64,000 nucleotides of DNA from Blastobasis lacticolella (Eukaryota > Arthropoda > Insecta > Lepidoptera > Blastobasidae). The notes below the pieces were generated by a model that was given only the letters and a program-made list of their open reading frames with translations, had not been told where the DNA came from and ran no database searches. This document shows, piece by piece, positions 56,560 through 64,000 of the stretch. A program made the translations under genes and the position numbers. The stretch covers positions 20,957,584-21,021,583 of the forward strand of contig LR990043.1 in NCBI GenBank assembly GCA_905147135.1, written 5' to 3'. The stretch's first letter is position 1, and each line of letters begins with the position of its first letter.

Positions 56560-58686
56560 AGGTTTAGCCCGCCGAGCTCGGCGCCGGTGCGCTCCTCCAC
56601 CGCGAGGCAGCGCTCCTCCAGCGCGTGCGCCCAGCCCGGCAAGCCCTCGTCCCGCCTTGGCGCGGCTCGCCTCGGCCTCGAGCTCCTCCAGGAAGCACGC
56701 GGCCCACTAGCGGCAGCGACGGGTTCGCGTAGCTCTGGAAAAATAACACTTTTGAAATTTCGGTTGCTTTATATCGTGGCCCGTGGGTAATGAGTTGTGC
56801 TAGTAGTCTGTACCTGGCGCAGCGGAGTATGCCAACTCGGCAGCGGGATCCGCTGGCTCATCCCTCGGCTTTTCAGACAGAGCTAAATCATCCCTCGGGT
56901 GCTCAGACAGAGCTGAATCATCCCTCGGCTGCTCAGACAGAGCTGAAAGCAAAACATCATTTTTAACCCAAGATATTCATACACACATACATACCAAATC
57001 AACCATGACCAAATTAGTTGCTTAGTTCACATGCTTGTGTTATACGCTATATACTTTCTGCCTACCTTGTGATGGATTAAGGAGAATATAGGTATATTGT
57101 ATTTTAAACTCAAAATAAAAAAGTGATATCTGAACTTTTTTATTCTGATAAAAAAGTGAAAATTAGTTTAATTAGTGAAAACCCTTAAAACACTTACAAA
57201 TCTCCAGCTCCACCTCCTGACATTCAGTTATTGAGAACTCCATGTCCAAATTCGTGTTTACATGCAGTCCCATCTCGAATGCTATTTAAAAGAGAGATAA
57301 TTATAAATACATCATGTACACATATTTAATAAACACCAAAAATAAAGATGAATGGATTGTGTGATAATAGATATCATTGAGTGAGAGAAAGAGAACCTAC
57401 TGTGGCAACCCCAAATGAATGGAATTCATTACACATAAACATCAAAACAGCATGCAATGAAAACAAGTTTGAAGCTTACCTGAAGCTGGAGCCATATAAC
57501 TGGAGCTGCCACTGGGCTGGGTTTCGCTGGGGCTGTCATTGGTTGCACTGTGGCTGCCATTGGGCTGGGTTTCCGCAGTTAGCTGTAATTCATATTGAAA
57601 TTTTTAATTCTTTAGCTCAGCCTAAGATTGAAATAATTATTCATAGAAATATTGTAATAACTAGTTTTCATAGATTATTTGAAAAACTAAATTGTAAAGA
57701 TTGCCATAAATTACTTAACAGTATAATTTTGCTTATTATTGACAGTAAAGTTAATTAATATAATACCTAGTATCATACACCATATTCTTAGCATTTTTAC
57801 ATAGGTTTTAAATAACCATCTACCATGTTATCTAACAGTTAAAACATTTGTGCGGTGTAGACATTGCCTACAAATGGTAAATATGAGTGCAAATATTAAG
57901 ATAATGGGTTAGGTAAGATAGATATTGGAAATAAGGTATATTACAGTATGCAATCGGCCAAACTTAAAAAACATGCAAAAGCATAGGTCGGTACTAACAT
58001 CAAAATTAAAAGGAATCTGGACTCCAGGAATTCCCTGCACAGCCACCTTCCCAATAATGGTATAATAATCCTCTCTTCTAAGTCAGAGAGAGGTATTATT
58101 TGATTGGGTCTACCACCTGTGCCTCCATGGCTTCTTCTGATGTCTGCCGCCTTGCCCTTGGTGCGACATTTTAGCAGGTGCCAGTACTTATTGATATAAA
58201 AATTTAAAATACATGCAGTAACATCAATATAAGTAGGTACCTATGCAGTTCAATATTTGTATACATTCAGTTTATTGAATCACATAAGACATATTTTAGA
58301 AACAAAAGTGTTACAAAAAAGTGAAAATGTGTTAGAAGAAAACCCTTATAAGTTAATGTATAATGGGAAGTGAAACAAAATTTGAAGAGGAAAAAATGTG
58401 TTAGATTAGGTATATGTGAGAAACCCTAGATACTCATACACACACATAACATTACCGAGCAGTTACAATAAATAAGCAGACTTACTCGTTTCCAATTTGC
58501 GTGAGTTTTTATGAGGCCCCCACCAATGGAGTCGAGTCGGCGGGCCAGCTCCTCCCAAGCCTTGTGAGCCTCTTGCTGGCCAAGAGGCCCCTTTCCTAGG
58601 TTGCCAAGCACTAGGTCTCTGTGGCTTTCGGCGAACTCCACCAGCAGCTCGAGTTGCCGGTGAGCAACTTTGCGATTTGGAGCCAT
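56560..58686 (-). pseudogene. Harbinger-associated Myb/SANT-like protein gene
   Basis: Second gene of the Harbinger element, transcribed opposite to the transposase. Exon 1, 58486-58686 (ATG at 58686), starts MAPNRKVAHRQLELLVEF and ends HANWKR, the first part of a Myb/SANT-like domain. Exon 2, 57999-58186, continues YWHLLKCRTKGKAADIRR and GTGGRPN and then seems to change frame near IIPLSDLEERI. Exon 3, 57480-57582, is Ser/Thr/Gln-rich. A further exon lies near 57195-57285 (VELEICK). The last part, about 56560-56950, is GC-rich, contains three roughly 33-bp repeats coding for acidic, Ser-rich segments, and has ALEERCLAVEERTGAEL in one frame. In this superfamily such proteins help the transposase bind DNA. 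Exon limits after exon 3 are uncertain. Confidence 0.75.
56856..56945 (-). repeat. Three roughly 33-bp tandem repeats in the Harbinger Myb gene
   Basis: Unit around CATCCCTCGGCTGCTCAGACAG (first 20: CATCCCTCGGCTGCTCAGAC). In one minus frame it encodes ALSEQPRDDS-like repeats, consistent with coding use. Confidence 0.7.
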
Positions 58687-60419
58687 TTCTACAACACAAA
58701 TTAACTTAATATACGTGAATTCTTCGTGACGTGAATTGGACGAGTTGATAAAACGCACAAATATACAAAACACACTTACTTTCACTGTATTTTTATTGAA
58801 AACACGAAACAAAGAAAACGGTGAAAACTTTGTGGTTTGACAACTAAAGTTTCAAAATATCAACAAGTAGTATAATACTGGTAAATGAAAACGTTCCGTA
58901 ATACATAACGCTTGCACCACAACACTGACTTTTTAAATAAGTTGGGTTATCGATTATTCGCCATTACTCGCGGCAACTTCATGTCAGTGTTTTATCGATT
59001 GATATCGGTTGCAAGCTGGTTGGAGGAGATGTTGCAGGCTTTACGTAATCGCAAATCATCGATAGAAATTTCTCGTAGTCCGCAACAAAACATCGGTTGC
59101 AACATGTTTCATTGCCGTTACATAATCGGGCTGCAGGTCGAATATCCGCTTTTCTGAAGGCGTCGCGAGCGCTGCGCTGGCGCAGACGAACAACAGGGAT
59201 AGCATAAACATTTTCAGGGCCTGTGAATGCTAATAATACAGTTTAGTAGATGGCACCTTGTTTATAAACAAAGTCGATGTTATTTTAAAACGTAGTTGGT
59301 GGCAAAGTTATGTACGAATAAATACTTTGTTTTTAATAATATTGCATATCCCACATTAATGGAATATCTACAAGGCAAATACCAAAAATAACTAGAGGTA
59401 TTATTTGTATGCACAGAAAATAAACTATTTATCAAAACATTTTTGTATCTCCCATTTGCGAAATACTCAGTGTGTAGATAAGACAAATAATTCAGAACTT
59501 TAGAATGCGTATTGCAGTAATAACCAATCAAATAAAAAAAAATCAACCGCTGCAGTTAACGCTCTTTGAAGTGTACTGGAGAGCACTGAGATCAAAGTCC
59601 GTACCTGAGGCATTTAGATTCTCCAGGACATTGGACATTGGAATTCGCCGAGATATGCACATAGTGAAGCCATCGTCTAATCTATTGTTAGCCACACTAA
59701 TCCTTTCGCGTTTGATGTAGGTGTTTTGTTGTCCTGTTATGGATAAAATTTTGGACATGGACGTATTCCGACATACAGAGTAGATCTCTGCGCTCTTCCC
59801 GAGATTTGACAATGGTAATGCCCTATCATGTGACAAGCTTCTACGATAATTTATTTACCGAACAGCTCACCTCACGTGGAATGTACTTCCCCGTAAGGTG
59901 AGATGTTCGGATTCGCCGAGAATATTTAAAAGAAATTAAGGGCCATCTCCTGTCTACCCTGATAGAACGTCTGCTCGTTTATGACTGAGTAGATCCATTA
60001 ACTGACGCATTTCTTATAAAAGCTATTATTTACGTAGAACTTGCTACAACATACCCATATTTAGGATTGTTACTTGTAACAGGCTTGTGAAAAGAAAACA
60101 ATGAATGCCAAGCTAAGATCAAATAACAGGTTTAAACACTATTCACGCAACAGTTGTTTTTCGATTGGATTTCAGGAATAGTTTTCTTACACAAACAAAA
60201 ATGGCAAAGTTTGGTTGCAATTCCGTCTGATATATCGTTATGGAGCATAAAGTTTGAAATAATAAACAATTAAAGATCCCTTACTTTATTACCATCACTA
60301 AAAGAAATAATCAAAATACATGAATTAAAGTAGTTACAATTACCTATTTATGGTACCACAGAAGTGGCAGGATTACCACTACGAAAGAAATAATACCTGG
60401 AATTAAATAATTCCGTTGT

Positions 60420-63998
<3,579 letters not shown>

Positions 63999-64000
63999 AT

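Larger units (their letters stand above)
53863..59133. mobile_element. PIF/Harbinger DNA transposon inserted in exon 1 of copy 7'
   Basis: A 5271-bp insertion flanked by a CAG duplication (53860-53862 and 59134-59136), defined exactly by comparison with the empty site in copy 7. Ends are imperfect terminal inverted repeats: left CGGGCTGATTACGTAAC, right (complement) CAGCCCGATTATGTAAC, 13 of 17 matching. Subterminal GATTACGTA-type motifs recur near both ends. It carries the two genes typical of the superfamily: a DDE transposase (plus) and a Myb/SANT-like DNA-binding protein (minus). Both look decayed. Confidence 0.93.
51671..59211 (-). pseudogene. Cathepsin L-like protease copy 7' (inverted copy of 7, exon 1 split by Harbinger)
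   Basis: Mirror image of copy 7. Minus-strand exons: 5 at 51671-51775, 4 at 52306-52464 (same net 38-bp shortening as copy 7), 3 at 52818-52940, 2 at 53295-53510, 1 at 53703-53862 plus 59137-59211. Exon 3 is 123 bp instead of 124, a further one-base deletion (CAATTGG to CAATGG). Exon 1 is interrupted after the codons for QIFDL by a 5271-bp transposon. Removing it and one CAG target duplicate restores exactly the 235-bp length of copy 7 exon 1. The shared exon 4 deletion predates the inverted duplication; the exon 3 base loss and the insertion came later. Confidence 0.9.

Noticed and set aside
56510..56790. Arg/Ala/Pro-rich frames on both strands
   Set aside because: Produced by a short GC-rich stretch in the last exon region of the Harbinger Myb gene; only the minus frame with ALEERCLAVEERTGAEL looks plausible.

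Overview
This is a eukaryotic, AT-rich window, almost certainly from a moth or butterfly. Coding sequence is cut into short exons with GT-AG introns. The intervening DNA is full of insect transposon debris: a tRNA-headed SINE ending in CCAAGATGATGATG, a Helitron with TC...CTAG ends, CR1-like, R1-like, Jockey-like and RTE-like LINE pieces, and a PIF/Harbinger element. The order Lepidoptera is inferred from this repeat repertoire; the species cannot be named.

The only host gene family I recognise is a secreted papain-family (C1A, cathepsin L-like) cysteine protease, amplified into at least nine copies. The gene model has six exons of fixed size (238, 216, 124, 197, 102 and 137 bp) and encodes 337 aa: signal peptide, I29 inhibitor prodomain, then the peptidase. 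Catalytic residues are Gln139, Cys145, His283 and Asn303.

Layout. Positions 1-4300: gene 1 (minus; exon 6 lies off the left edge). 6655-9211: broken plus-strand partner (psi0). 9300-12000: transposon remains. 12521-16090: gene 2 (minus, intact). 18664-21979: pseudogene psi3 (plus). 22990-27990: transposon-rich spacer with a large inverted-repeat element. 28870-32436: gene 4 (minus, intact; a roughly 16.3-kb tandem copy of gene 2). 35102-38218: pseudogene psi5 (plus). 39000-42200: LINE fragments. 43208-47660: gene 6 (plus, intact). 48837-51116: gene 7 (plus, broken, no exon 6). Around 51394 the sequence turns back on itself: 51557-64000 is an inverted copy of 43791-51230, carrying copies 7' and 6' on the minus strand. 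A 5271-bp Harbinger element (53863-59133) sits inside exon 1 of copy 7'.

Most notable observation: in the youngest duplicate pairs (6 versus 6', 2 versus 4) the sampled introns are nearly identical, but short exon stretches around the substrate cleft differ by dense, mostly amino-acid-changing substitutions. This suggests a protease array diversifying its specificity by selection and/or short gene-conversion tracts. The palindrome could also produce a long hairpin RNA against the family.
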